Below, piece after piece: positions 9,287-18,345 of a stretch of DNA of 64,000 nt (its first letter is position 1; every line of letters begins with the position of its first letter). The DNA comes from Allorhodopirellula solitaria (GTDB lineage Bacteria > Planctomycetota > Planctomycetia > Pirellulales > Pirellulaceae). The position numbers and the translations under genes were made by a program. Under the pieces are notes generated by a model. The model saw only the letters and a program-made list of their open reading frames with translations. It did not search any database and was not told the DNA's origin. The DNA lies in the NCBI RefSeq assembly GCF_007859855.1, contig NZ_SJPK01000002.1:253934-317933 (forward strand), given 5' to 3'.

Positions 9287-10696
9287 TCATTGATCGTCTG
9301 GACTCCGCCGCAGAGACGAGAAGGTTGATGGGTCTGGACCTTCGGGAAGGCTTGCTTTCCAGGTTTCCAGTTTCTCGAGCAGTCGCGAAACCACCGCGGT
9401 CTCTTGGGTGTGTCGGTCTTCCCGCTCGTAAGGATCCTCGACGACGTTGTACAGCTCGACGTGGTCCCCGTCTTCGCTGGAAAGCAGTTTCCAGTCCTGG
9501 TCGACGATCACGAACGATACCCAATGAAACGGTCGAGACTTCGGTGCCGGGTAACGCGACGCCATCTTCCAGAACAAGGGTTGCGAACGGCCGGTGGACG
9601 GATCCCCGGTCAGCCCGGTGAGTTGACTGATGCCATCGGGATGGTACCCCGCGGGCAGTTCCACGCCAGCGATTTCGCAGAACGTTGGCAACAGATCCAC
9701 AGCCGAGATCATCAGCGTCTCGTCAGATTGATTGGCAGCGATTTTGCCTGGCCAACGGGCGATGAACGGAACATTGATGCCGCCTTCATACAACGATGCC
9801 TTGTAGCCCTTGCGGCCAGCGGTGATTCCCTTGGCCGCACCGATTCCATAGCCCACGCCAGTCGCGGAGTCGTGCGTCAACGTTAACTCACCAGATGCTC
9901 CACCGCGTGCCGGTCCATTGTCGCTGCTGAAGATGACGAGTGTGTTGTCGGTGACTCCTAGCCGATCGAGCGCGTCGAGCACGTCACCGATGCGATCATC
10001 GGCGTGCGCGAGTACCGAGGCATAGATCTCATCGGCTTCCTCCAACTCGCTCTCCCGAAACCGCCAACGGTATTTCGGAACGGTGTGAAAGGGCGTATGA
10101 GGCTCGTGCATCCACAGGTTGACGAAGAACGGGGTGCCCGAATGATGGCTGGTTTCCATGAACTCAATCGCCTGGCGAGCATCCTCGTGAACCGGCATCT
10201 GTTCGCCCGAACAGTTGAATGCCCCATAGGTGTCATAGCCATATTCGGCGGGTGTGGGCGAGTCGGGGATCATGTTGTTGGACAGGTGCCACTTGCCGAA
10301 GTGTGCCGTTGCATAGCCACCCGATTGCAGCAGTTTCGGGAGCGTTGTGACGCCCGGATCCAACCAATCGGGCATATTGCGTCGAGCGTTGCTGGGGACC
10401 CACGCGAAATGACCGTCGATGTTGTAGCGAGCCGGATAGTGCCCCGTCATCACCGCCGTGCGACTCGGTGAACACACGCCACTGGCGACCGTGAACCGAT
10501 GAAAATCTGTGCCCTCACGCGCCAACCGGTCGATGTTCGGTGTTTTCACGTAGGGATGGCCGTGGCAGCTCAGATCGCCCCATCCCCAATCATCGGCAAA
10601 GATGAAAACGATGTTGGGAGGTGAATGCTGTGCAGTCGCGGTATGGCCGCCACAAAGAAACGCCAGGACGACGACGCGAAAGGTCAAGGTATGCAT
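9287..10696 (-). CDS. Exported sulfatase (arylsulfatase A-like)
   Basis: A 469-aa protein with a signal peptide (residues 1-22, ending HTATAQ). The metal-binding DD pair lies at 35-36 in FIFADDWGWGDL. The sulfatase signature CSPSRTAVMTGHYP places the formylglycine cysteine at C75, followed by GGYATAHFGKWHL and the VIFSSDNGPARGG metal-binding block. All hallmarks of a type I sulfatase are present, so hydrolysis of a sulfate ester is well supported. Activation needs a formylglycine-generating enzyme, not present in this window. It faces away from the second sulfatase, with a shared 142-bp divergent promoter region. The natural substrate is unknown, probably a sulfated algal glycan. Confidence 0.95.
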   Translation of the reverse strand: MHTLTFRVVVLAFLCGGHTATAQHSPPNIVFIFADDWGWGDLSCHGHPYVKTPNIDRLAREGTDFHRFTVASGVCSPSRTAVMTGHYPARYNIDGHFAWVPSNARRNMPDWLDPGVTTLPKLLQSGGYATAHFGKWHLSNNMIPDSPTPAEYGYDTYGAFNCSGEQMPVHEDARQAIEFMETSHHSGTPFFVNLWMHEPHTPFHTVPKYRWRFRESELEEADEIYASVLAHADDRIGDVLDALDRLGVTDNTLVIFSSDNGPARGGASGELTLTHDSATGVGYGIGAAKGITAGRKGYKASLYEGGINVPFIARWPGKIAANQSDETLMISAVDLLPTFCEIAGVELPAGYHPDGISQLTGLTGDPSTGRSQPLFWKMASRYPAPKSRPFHWVSFVIVDQDWKLLSSEDGDHVELYNVVEDPYEREDRHTQETAVVSRLLEKLETWKASLPEGPDPSTFSSLRRSPDDQ

Positions 10697-10838
10697 GGGA
10701 AGTCACTGAAGAATCATGATGGGGAAGAATCTGGTCACTTAAATGATAGCTGGTGGTGGCCACTCGCACCAAACGGCCCGACATCGGCTATAATCTCCGG
10801 CTTGCTGAACGCTTCTCAAGACCCAATCGAAATCAACC

Positions 10839-12419
10839 ATGAACACAAGTGCACCAGTACATCGAAGTGACTCCCTGAGGCGGCGGGCCGCGGTTGGTCT
10901 TTACGCGGCTTCGATGGGCTTGTTTTTGATCCTCGCCGGCGACGCGACTGGGCAAGAGGCGGGGGAGAAAGGGCATCCCAATGTGGTGTTGGTCATGGCG
11001 GATGATATGGGCTTGGGCGATATCAGCCCGACCAATCCGGACTGCCAAATCAAAACGCCCAACCTGCAGCGGTTGGCAGATCAGGGGCTGACGTTTCTGG
11101 ATGCACATACGCCCAGTTCGGTTTGCACCCCCACTCGCTATGGCCTGTTGACGGGACGCTACAACTGGCGATCGCGTCTTGCCAAGGGTGTGCTCAGTGG
11201 CAGGAGCGAACAATTGATTCCCGCCGACCGGCCCACGCTAGGCCATTTGTTGCAATCGGCTGGATACCACACGGGGATGATCGGCAAGTGGCACCTGGGT
11301 TGGGATTGGCATAAGGACGGTAATGAAATCGACTTCTCCAAACCTGTCGAGAACGGTCCCGACATCAACGGATTCAACCAGTACTATGGCCACTGCGGTT
11401 CGCTCGACATGCCTCCGTACGTATGGGTGGACACTGGGAAGCCGACTTCCATTCCTACTCGTGAGGAAGGCGTGACGAAGAAGGAATCGCCATACGGTTG
11501 GTATCGCAAAGGACCGATTGGGGATGATTTCGAGATCGAGCAAGTACTTCCACATCTCTTTGACAAGTCGATTACTTACATCGACGAACGGGTTAGCAGT
11601 GCCAGTGCCGAGGACGAACGCAAACCGTTTTTCCTCTATCTGCCGCTGCCCGCACCGCACACGCCCATCGTGCCCGTGCCCCCGTTTCGGGACGCGAGTG
11701 GAATCAACCCCTACGCCGATTTTGTCATGCAGGTGGATCATCACATGGGTGAGCTGATGAAGAAGCTCGACGAACTGGGCGTGGCCGATGAAACGCTCGT
11801 CATCTTTACCAGCGACAATGGGTGTTCACCGGAAGCGAATTTTTCGGTTTTGGCCGAACACGACCATGACCCCAGCGCTGGATTTCGCGGCCACAAGGCT
11901 GACATTTACGAAGGCGGTCACCGCGTTCCGTTAATCGTTCGCTGGCCAGGACACGTTCGCGCCGGAGAGCAAACCGATGCCACCGTTTGTTTGACAGACG
12001 TCTACACGACGTTGCAGTCGATTACAGGCCAACCCCGTGAGCCTGCCGGTGGCGAAGACGGTTTTGACCTGTCGGTGTTGTTCCAAGATCCTTCGGCGAA
12101 CCCTCGAGATTCGTTGGTTAGTCACAGCATCGGTGGCTTCTTCGCGATCCGTCGTGGGCCCTGGAAACTCTGCCTGTCACACGGCAGTGGCGGTTGGAGC
12201 AAGCCGCGTGAACCGGACGCCAAAAAACGTGGCCTGCCCCCGATGCAGCTCTTTCATTTGGGCAACGATCCAGGCGAGACGACCAACGTCGCCGATCAGC
12301 ATCCCGAGAAGGTTGCTGAGCTCAAAGCGTTGCTAGATCAACAAGTCGCCGAGGGGCGTTGCACCCCCGGCCCGCGTCTGAGCAACGACCGAAAAGTCGA
12401 TGTCGGCGGCAGGAAGTGA
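10839..12419 (+). CDS. Exported sulfatase, CTPTR-type
   Basis: A 526-aa protein. The N-terminus has a basic patch and a hydrophobic run (about residues 18-36, VGLYAASMGLFLILAG) that serves as a signal or anchor. Metal ligands appear in LVMADDMGLGD (D55-D56), and the formylglycine motif is CTPTRYGLLTGRYN with C96. GMIGKWHLGWDW and VIFTSDNGCSPEA complete the active site. The insertion between the first and second halves differs from the other two sulfatases in the cluster, which suggests a different substrate position. It is divergently transcribed from the 9287 sulfatase. Confident as a sulfatase; specificity is not determined. Confidence 0.95.
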   Translation: MNTSAPVHRSDSLRRRAAVGLYAASMGLFLILAGDATGQEAGEKGHPNVVLVMADDMGLGDISPTNPDCQIKTPNLQRLADQGLTFLDAHTPSSVCTPTRYGLLTGRYNWRSRLAKGVLSGRSEQLIPADRPTLGHLLQSAGYHTGMIGKWHLGWDWHKDGNEIDFSKPVENGPDINGFNQYYGHCGSLDMPPYVWVDTGKPTSIPTREEGVTKKESPYGWYRKGPIGDDFEIEQVLPHLFDKSITYIDERVSSASAEDERKPFFLYLPLPAPHTPIVPVPPFRDASGINPYADFVMQVDHHMGELMKKLDELGVADETLVIFTSDNGCSPEANFSVLAEHDHDPSAGFRGHKADIYEGGHRVPLIVRWPGHVRAGEQTDATVCLTDVYTTLQSITGQPREPAGGEDGFDLSVLFQDPSANPRDSLVSHSIGGFFAIRRGPWKLCLSHGSGGWSKPREPDAKKRGLPPMQLFHLGNDPGETTNVADQHPEKVAELKALLDQQVAEGRCTPGPRLSNDRKVDVGGRK

Positions 12420-12454
12420 GCTTCCCGCGCTGCGTTGAAACGCGCGAATAATAA

Positions 12455-12772
12455 GGGCTCATCCGACGGAAGCGTGCGCGCGAGGTTTTCAAGGCATGGC
12501 TCCAGTATCCAAGGATTCATTTGTGGGATGTGATTATCAATGTTAGACCGGCACTGCCGGGAGAAACGGAGCCGAGCTCTGCAGAGGTGCTGGCTTGGCA
12601 AGGGATATCTCGGTCGCCAGCGTTTCCCTGCAAAAGCGGTACGCCAATGGTGTTGTCGGTCCCTGGCGAGCGTTTGTTCGCCAGGGACGCATTTTTGAAC
12701 GATCATTGGATACGAGAGCCATGCCACAAAAAACCTTCCGCTGTGCTCTGCGCACGCTTCCGTCGGATGAAC
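12455..12772. mobile_element. MITE-like element with ~21-bp inverted ends and internal hairpin
   Basis: The left end (12455-12479, GGGCTCATCCGACGGAAGCG...) and the right end (12750-12772, ...CTTCCGTCGGATGAACC) are inverted copies over about 21 bp. Between them lies a strong hairpin (12659-12688). No transposase is encoded. A further 46-bp copy of the left end, 45 of 46 identical in inverted orientation, sits at 18182-18227. This fits a small nonautonomous element that has spread in this genome. It fills most of the 620-bp gap between the second and third sulfatases. Confidence 0.6.
12659..12695 (+). terminator. Strong hairpin followed by T-run
   Basis: GTCCCTGGCGA and TCGCCAGGGAC form an 11-bp perfect stem around an 8-nt loop (12659-12688), followed by GCATTTTT. 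This is the shape of a rho-independent terminator on the plus strand. It is 240 bp after the sulfatase stop at 12419, inside the inverted-repeat element, so it could equally be a part of that element. Confidence 0.5.
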
Positions 12773-13041
12773 CATAGTAAGTGAGGCATAGTTATTCACC
12801 CTTCCAGAACGACATGTCGCGCAGTCGTCAGTGATTGTGACCAAGAACGAATTCCTTCACCCGCCCGGCGAAGCTGAGAGTGTCGGATATCGAGCCTTCA
12901 GCGACTTATCCGGGAGGGGCGACAGTGAGAAAAGAAGCCCCAAACCAGCGCGATCCCCCGCTCCGAACCTTGCCTTGCTCGGTCCGACCCTCGAATCCCC
13001 CCAACATTGGCCTTGAGACCTCCCTGTTAAAAGTGAAACCT

Positions 13042-14523
13042 ATGAAAACACGGAACCCGCTCCCAATCGTTCGCCTCGCGGTCGCGATCGCTGCTGCCAT
13101 CGGTTCTTGTCTGCCGCTCGCGCGATGTGCGGCTGAGCCCGCCGTTCGGCCACCCAACGTGCTAGTCTTTCTGGTCGACGACTTAGGGTACATGGACATC
13201 GGCGCGAACAATCCAGATTGTTTCTACGAGACGCCTCACATCGACGCGTTCGCCGATTCGGCGATGCGGTTCACCGATGGTTACGCCGCGAACCCGGTCT
13301 GCTCGCCGACGCGGTACAGTTTGATGACGGGGCGTTATCCCAGCCGCGTGGATGCGACGAACTTCTTCTCTGGCAAGCGCGCAGGCAAGTTCCGACCCGC
13401 GCCGCTGAACGACAAGATGCCGCTCGAAGAGATGACGCTGGCAGAGATGTTGAAAACCAAAGGCTACGCGACCTGTTTCGCTGGGAAATGGCACCTGGGT
13501 CCGGATGAGGAGTACTATCCGCAGAACCAGGGTTTTGATGTCAACTATGGCGGGTGGACACGCGGCGGCCCCTACACAGGCAAAAGATACTTCTCGCCCT
13601 TTGAGAACCCTCAGTTGCAGCCGGACAGCCCCCCTGGTGATCACTTGCCCGATCGACTCGCTCGCGACACCGCCCAGTTCATCGACTCGCATCGTGATCA
13701 ACCGTTTCTAGCCTGCCTGTCGTTTTATTCGGTTCACACGCCGTTGATGGGGCGGCCTGATTTGGTTGAAAAGTATGAAGCCAAGGCCAGCCGTATTGTG
13801 GGTGAGGAATTCGCCAGAGAGGAACAGGTTCTCGGCGACAAGCCGCGTCGGGTGCGAATCTTGCAGAAACACGCGGTCTATGCCGCGATGGTCGAAGCGA
13901 TGGATGAGGCCGTGGGCAAAGTGCTGCAACAACTCGATGACTCAGGAGTCCGTGACAACACGATTGTCGTGTTTACCTCCGACAACGGAGGCCTGTCGAC
14001 TTCGGAGGGCTCGCCGACGAGTAACTTGCCGTTGCGAGGTGGGAAAGGATGGGTCTACGAGGGTGGTATCCGTGAACCTTGGATCATTCGCTATCCCGGC
14101 ATCACGCAGGCCGGAGCTGTTGAATCAACGCCGATCTGTTCGGTAGACCTGCTGCCGACGGTTGCGGCATCGGTTGGGTACGAGTTGCAGCACGACGTCG
14201 ATGGCGTCGACATTGGTCCCCTGCTGCATGGTGAATCCCTCGCCGACCGCGACTTGTTTTGGCATTACCCGCATTACAGCAATCAAGGCGGCATCCCCTC
14301 GGGGGCGATCCGCCACGGCGACTTCAAACTGATCGAACGGTACGAGGACGGACGTGTCCACCTCTACAACCTGAGCGACGATATCGGCGAGCAGAACGAC
14401 CTCGCCTCCGAGCAGCCTGAAAAGGTCGACCAGCTCCGGGATCGTTTGCATGCATGGTACCAGCGAGTCGACGCCAAGTTTTTGCAAGCCAAGCCCGACG
14501 GCCCCGAGCCCTGGAGGCCCTAA
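13042..14523 (+). CDS. Exported sulfatase, third of the cluster
   Basis: From the ATG at 13042 the product is 493 aa and begins with a good signal peptide (MKTRNPLPIVRLAVAIAAAI then GSCLPLARCAAE). The frame is open further upstream to 12880, but that part is Pro/Arg-rich and lacks export features. The DD metal pair is in VFLVDDLGYMD (D46-D47). The formylglycine signature CSPTRYSLMTGRYP has C87. FAGKWHLGPDEE and VVFTSDNGGLSTSEG finish the catalytic set. The C-terminus carries the usual sulfatase closing domain (HYPHYSNQGG). It lies in the same orientation as the second sulfatase but behind a repeat element and possible terminator, so it is probably transcribed separately. Confidence 0.95.
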   Translation: MKTRNPLPIVRLAVAIAAAIGSCLPLARCAAEPAVRPPNVLVFLVDDLGYMDIGANNPDCFYETPHIDAFADSAMRFTDGYAANPVCSPTRYSLMTGRYPSRVDATNFFSGKRAGKFRPAPLNDKMPLEEMTLAEMLKTKGYATCFAGKWHLGPDEEYYPQNQGFDVNYGGWTRGGPYTGKRYFSPFENPQLQPDSPPGDHLPDRLARDTAQFIDSHRDQPFLACLSFYSVHTPLMGRPDLVEKYEAKASRIVGEEFAREEQVLGDKPRRVRILQKHAVYAAMVEAMDEAVGKVLQQLDDSGVRDNTIVVFTSDNGGLSTSEGSPTSNLPLRGGKGWVYEGGIREPWIIRYPGITQAGAVESTPICSVDLLPTVAASVGYELQHDVDGVDIGPLLHGESLADRDLFWHYPHYSNQGGIPSGAIRHGDFKLIERYEDGRVHLYNLSDDIGEQNDLASEQPEKVDQLRDRLHAWYQRVDAKFLQAKPDGPEPWRP

Positions 14524-14652
14524 GACAGCGAAGCCCCGATCGCGGGTGAGGCCTGTTCCATGCGCGGACCCTTGACCTTACCGGGCGACGTTGTGAAGCA
14601 TTTTCGTTATCCGTTTTGGCGTTCCTTCCAGTCACATGACCAATGACGGCGG

Positions 14653-14676
14653 GTAGTGGACGAGGCGACGAGTCCT
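14653..14676 (+). repeat. Dispersed 24-bp repeat, GTGGACGAGGCGACGAG family
   Basis: The 24-bp word beginning GTAGTGGACGAGGCGACGAG is identical to 34357-34380 and recurs in slightly changed inverted form at 34408-34431 and 34447-34470. All copies lie in gaps between convergent genes. Confidence 0.8.
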
Positions 14677-14722
14677 CGATTACCCACCAGTTTTCCTGCG
14701 CCGAAGGCGTTATCGAAAACCA

Positions 14723-14793
14723 CCGGTGGTTTGAGCGTAAGCGAACACCACCGGGTACGACGCGAGACGAAAGAGCCAACCCCGCATGGGGTT
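14723..14793 (+). repeat. Dispersed ~70-bp double-hairpin repeat, copy 1
   Basis: CCGGTGGT...ACCACCGG forms one stem and AACCCCGCATGGGGTT a second. Nearly the same sequence occurs in inverted orientation at 28219-28288, including the shared words TTTGAGCGTAAGCGAACACC and AGAGCCAACCCC. Neither copy lies in a gene. Confidence 0.75.
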
Positions 14794-14997
14794 AAAGATC
14801 ATCCATGACGGGGGCTGCGACCCACTTCGGGGTCGACGCTCTATCGTTAACGAAACACCGTAGGTGGCGCTGCGCTGACCTACGACTTTCTGTCATCCCT
14901 AACAGGATACTTGTGAGTAACTAACGGGAGGCGTCGAGTCCTGGGCTGGTCGCGTCGCCCACGACAATTACCCGAACGCTGACGCTGATCGGCTGAT

Positions 14998-17232
14998 TCA
15001 TTCTGCGTCCGAGGTCTCGGCTGCTTCGGCTGAGAGCACGCGTAGTTCGACCACGTCGAACCAAGGTATTTCAGCGAAGTGGCCCTGTTGCGTTTCCGCA
15101 TCGGAAATCTCCGAGACCACTTGGCTCGCCCGGCGTCGTTGTTCTTTGGCTTCCTCGCTGTTGCCGATTGCTTGGTAGGCGATCGCCAGGGGAGCGTGCA
15201 CCATGAACGGATTGGGCCATTGCATCTGCGATGCTTCACGGAGCTGTTCGATGGCCTGTTCGTATCGCTGGGCTCGCAGTTGCGCTAACGCGGTAACATA
15301 GTGCTGCACCGGTCGCGGCGTTCTTCCGTCCAGTTCGGGGAGAGGTGGGCGACGATGCCGCTCGGGTGGGCCGAAGTCATCCGGGACACTGTCGCCTGGA
15401 GGCGGGGGCCGTCCGGGGTCGAAACGTGGGCGTCCGTGTTGCATCAGCTTCTGCTGCGCGAGCTCTGCCAGCCAATTGTACTGGCCGGCACTCAAGGCAT
15501 CTTTTTTGATCATTCCATTGCGGATCCACTCCCAACGCACGCCCTCAGGCGGCACCTCATCTTGGATCGTCAAGAGTCGTTCGCGATACTGTCGGTAGTA
15601 CCGCTCGCAGGCTTCGTCGTGATTGGTCCATTCCAGCAGCGCAGGGACGCCCCACCACTGCGGCGTGTCCGTTGGCGCCCCAAGATTCAGCGCTTTGGCG
15701 AAATCGCTCGCCGCGGCATCCCAGTAGGATTGGCGTGCAAAAAACTGTCCGCGGCTGACCCATGGCAAGTAATAGCTTGGTTGTTGCGTCACCGCCTCGC
15801 CGAAGGTTTGCTCGGCGGCCTGCATCTGATCCGCCTCGGCTAAGGATTGCCCGCCGGCGACCAGTTCGTTTGCCCGCGTCACCTGCCCTGCAAACTGTTC
15901 GATCTCGCGCACCAACGCTTCCTTCTCATCTCGTTCCCGAGCCACGCGTTGCATCTGCCACAAACTCGCAACCAACCCACCGGTCAGACTCAGTAGGACA
16001 AGCGCTGCGGTCGTGAAAGCGACCCGGTTGCGGCGAGCAAACCGGGACATCTGATAGATGGTACTGGGCGGTCGAGCTTCGATGGGCTCTTGTTGGAGAT
16101 AGCGTCGAACATCTTCAGCGAGCGCCATTGCCGAGGCATAACGCCGGTTCCGATCCTTCTCCAAGGACTTCATCACGATCCAATCCAGGTCCCCTCGCAG
16201 CGTCGACGACAACCGCGACGATTCCGCCTTTCTCAATGCTGAAACGGTGGTGGCTCGTTCACCCATCGTCGTCAATCGCCGGCTCGGTGTGGGCGGTTCC
16301 TCCTCGCGAATGATCTGTCGCAGTTCGTCCAGTCCCACGGAGTTGAGACGGTCTCGATCAAAGGGAGTCGCACCGGATAACAGTTCGTACAGCATCACGC
16401 CGAGTGAATAGATGTCGCTGCGAGTATCCACGTCCAATCCGCTCATCTCCGCCTGCTCCGGGCTCATATAGAGCGGCGTGCCGATCATGGCCACGAATCG
16501 GGTGTAGATCGTTTGGTCGGTCAGCGAATGGCCGATCGCTTTGGCGACACCAAAGTCGATGACTTTCACAACCGGGCGGTCGCCATGCAGCGTTACCAGC
16601 ACGTTCGACGGCTTGATATCACGATGAATCACAGCCTTTTGATGGGCGTGGTGAACCGCATGGCAAACGTCGATGAACAGCTCCAATCGCTCCGGAATCG
16701 TCAACCGATGGGCGTCGGCGAATTCGTTGATCGGCACGCCGCGGACGAGTTCCATGGCGAAGAACGGGCGTCCGTCGTCGGTGACACCTGCATCGAACAC
16801 CTGAGCAATGTTCGGGTGGTCCATCATCGCAACCGCCTGTTGTTCGGCTGAGAAGCGCGCGATGACCTCCTTCGTATTCATGCCAGGTTTGACGACTTTC
16901 AAGGCGACCTGACGCCGCACAGGTTGGTCCTGTTGAGCCACGAAGACGAGCCCGAAACCACCTTCGCCGATCTGCTCCATCAATCGATAGCAGCCGATCC
17001 GTTTGCCGATCCAATCGTTGTCGATCGCCATCGTGTCGGCCATCTCGATCAAATTGACAGGCGGACGATCGATCATATGATCCGATTGGTCACTGGCGAG
17101 CAACAACGCCTCGACGCTCGCGCGCAGCGATGAATCGCCCGCACAGGCTTGATCGAGGTACTGCTGGCGAGCTGCTGGATCGTCGATCTCCGATGCGTCG
17201 AAGAAAATCGTTCTTTCCGAAGGTTCATTCAT
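14998..17232 (-). CDS. Transmembrane Ser/Thr protein kinase with C-terminal TPR-like region
   Basis: 745 aa from the ATG at 17232 (MNEPSERTIFFDASEIDD); the frame extends upstream to 17406, but that part is Arg-rich and overlaps the sigma-factor gene. The Hanks kinase domain spans about 79-345: Gly loop GEGGFG at 89-94, lysine K112 in VALKVV, catalytic HRDIKPSN at 203-210, DFG at 226-228, and MSPEQ in place of APE. One membrane helix lies at about 404-425, followed by a coiled-coil/TPR region in which work-unit repeats can be seen. It directly follows an ECF sigma factor, a pairing frequent in planctomycetes. It is probably a signalling kinase acting with that sigma factor; the ligand is unknown. 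Confidence 0.92.
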   Translation of the reverse strand: MNEPSERTIFFDASEIDDPAARQQYLDQACAGDSSLRASVEALLLASDQSDHMIDRPPVNLIEMADTMAIDNDWIGKRIGCYRLMEQIGEGGFGLVFVAQQDQPVRRQVALKVVKPGMNTKEVIARFSAEQQAVAMMDHPNIAQVFDAGVTDDGRPFFAMELVRGVPINEFADAHRLTIPERLELFIDVCHAVHHAHQKAVIHRDIKPSNVLVTLHGDRPVVKVIDFGVAKAIGHSLTDQTIYTRFVAMIGTPLYMSPEQAEMSGLDVDTRSDIYSLGVMLYELLSGATPFDRDRLNSVGLDELRQIIREEEPPTPSRRLTTMGERATTVSALRKAESSRLSSTLRGDLDWIVMKSLEKDRNRRYASAMALAEDVRRYLQQEPIEARPPSTIYQMSRFARRNRVAFTTAALVLLSLTGGLVASLWQMQRVARERDEKEALVREIEQFAGQVTRANELVAGGQSLAEADQMQAAEQTFGEAVTQQPSYYLPWVSRGQFFARQSYWDAAASDFAKALNLGAPTDTPQWWGVPALLEWTNHDEACERYYRQYRERLLTIQDEVPPEGVRWEWIRNGMIKKDALSAGQYNWLAELAQQKLMQHGRPRFDPGRPPPPGDSVPDDFGPPERHRRPPLPELDGRTPRPVQHYVTALAQLRAQRYEQAIEQLREASQMQWPNPFMVHAPLAIAYQAIGNSEEAKEQRRRASQVVSEISDAETQQGHFAEIPWFDVVELRVLSAEAAETSDAE

Positions 17233-17369
17233 TTCATTCCCGTCGTCTTCTGCACTGGCGGTTTCGCTCAATCGGTCGATTCCCTTTCTGTTCTCCGTTT
17301 TTGATGCGGAAGCTGTTTCAAGAAATAGCCGGTTGTTGCAGCTTCGTGAACACCACCGGCGATTTCTCC

Positions 17370-18002
17370 TCACGCGTCGCCGCCACCCATTTCCCGCTTC
17401 AACCAAGCCCGCGCGTAGGCCCAGTTCCGTTTGACCGTACGGGGAGACACGTCGAGCAACTCAGCGGTTTGGTCAATCGTCAGTCCGGTGAAGTAGCGGA
17501 GCTGGACCAGCCGCGCCAGCTCCGTATCCATCGACTCCAACTTCGTCAGCGCGTCGTCCAGTGCCAACAAGGTTTCCGAGTCGTCGGGGTCGATCGCGGC
17601 TGCGTCATCTGCCAATTCGGCTCGCTGGAAATGACCGCCCCTTTTCTCTGCGTTACGCCGGCGGGCCGATTCGATCAAAATCCGCCGCATCGATTCGGCT
17701 GCCGCCGCAAAGAAATGACCGCGACCCTCCCATGCCTGCGAATTCTCGCCACCCACGAGCCGTAGAAACGCCTCGTGGACGAGGGCGGTCGGCTGCAGGG
17801 TATGGCCAGCCTTCTCGTGTGTCATTCGCCGCGATGCCAATTGCCGCAGCTCCTGGTAGACGAGTGGCAGTAATTGCTCCGTGGCTTGCTGGTCGCCGCC
17901 TTCGATTTGATTCAGGATTTGGGTGACTTGGCTATTCAATGAAGCATCTCGGGGGGGCAATTCAACCGGTACACTCGCGAAAGGTCGTACTTGATTTCGC
18001 AT
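17370..18002 (-). CDS. ECF-type RNA polymerase sigma factor
   Basis: 210 aa from the ATG at 18002 (MRNQVRPFASV); an earlier ATG at 18062 adds 20 residues and cannot be excluded. Region 2 is visible as ATEQLLPLVYQELRQLASRR and HTLQPTALVHEAFLRLVG, and region 4 as LVQLRYFTGLTIDQTAELL followed by DVSPRTVKRNWAYARAWLK, a helix-turn-helix. This is the planctomycete ECF group usually found beside Ser/Thr kinases. There is no anti-sigma factor next to it, so kinase control (gene at 14998-17232, 137 bp downstream) is the likely regulation. Confident on family; target promoters are unknown. Confidence 0.92.
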   Translation of the reverse strand: MRNQVRPFASVPVELPPRDASLNSQVTQILNQIEGGDQQATEQLLPLVYQELRQLASRRMTHEKAGHTLQPTALVHEAFLRLVGGENSQAWEGRGHFFAAAAESMRRILIESARRRNAEKRGGHFQRAELADDAAAIDPDDSETLLALDDALTKLESMDTELARLVQLRYFTGLTIDQTAELLDVSPRTVKRNWAYARAWLKREMGGGDA

Positions 18003-18181
18003 GAAAATGAGATTGTACCCGACGAGAAACTCGGCGAGCGTCCACCACCGACGCTCGTCCATCTCCTCATGCGTCTCGGCAGAGCGGGCAGGGCCAAGAT
18101 CTCATTGAAACAATGAGGTGCCGTGATTTCTCGGCGGATTTCTGGCCCTCGCGTTGTTGCTGATACGCATTCTGATGTAGC

Positions 18182-18227
18182 GCCATGCCTTGAAAACCTC
18201 GGGCGCACGCTTCCGTCGGATGAGCCC
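18182..18227 (-). repeat. Isolated end of the 12455-12772 element
   Basis: A 46-bp sequence ending ACGCTTCCGTCGGATGAGCC is the reverse complement of 12455-12500 with one mismatch. No matching second end was seen nearby, so it is a solo end or a decayed copy. It lies in the gap before the efflux operon. Confidence 0.75.
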
Positions 18228-18345
18228 AATAATTCCCGATGGACCTAAAAAATCTCCCGTGTTGGCGTGGAATTGCTCTGAAAATACGTCTCTTAGTCAT
18301 TTTGGCCCCGGTTTGGACGCGTTCTCGCATTAGTATTCTAGACCC

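Larger units (their letters stand above)
14524..14997. other. Convergent intergenic region rich in dispersed repeats
   Basis: No gene is supported. It contains one copy of the GTGGACGAGGCGACGAG repeat (14653-14676), one copy of a 70-bp hairpin repeat (14723-14793), and further small palindromes such as GTAGGT...ACCTAC around 14861-14884. The stretch separates the convergent ends of the third sulfatase and the kinase, so some of these hairpins may terminate transcription from both sides. Confidence 0.6.

Noticed and set aside
12338-12844. 168-residue minus-strand ORF after the second sulfatase
   Set aside because: It spans the inverted-repeat element and overlaps the end of the sulfatase gene; it is open by chance and its start lies in repeat DNA.
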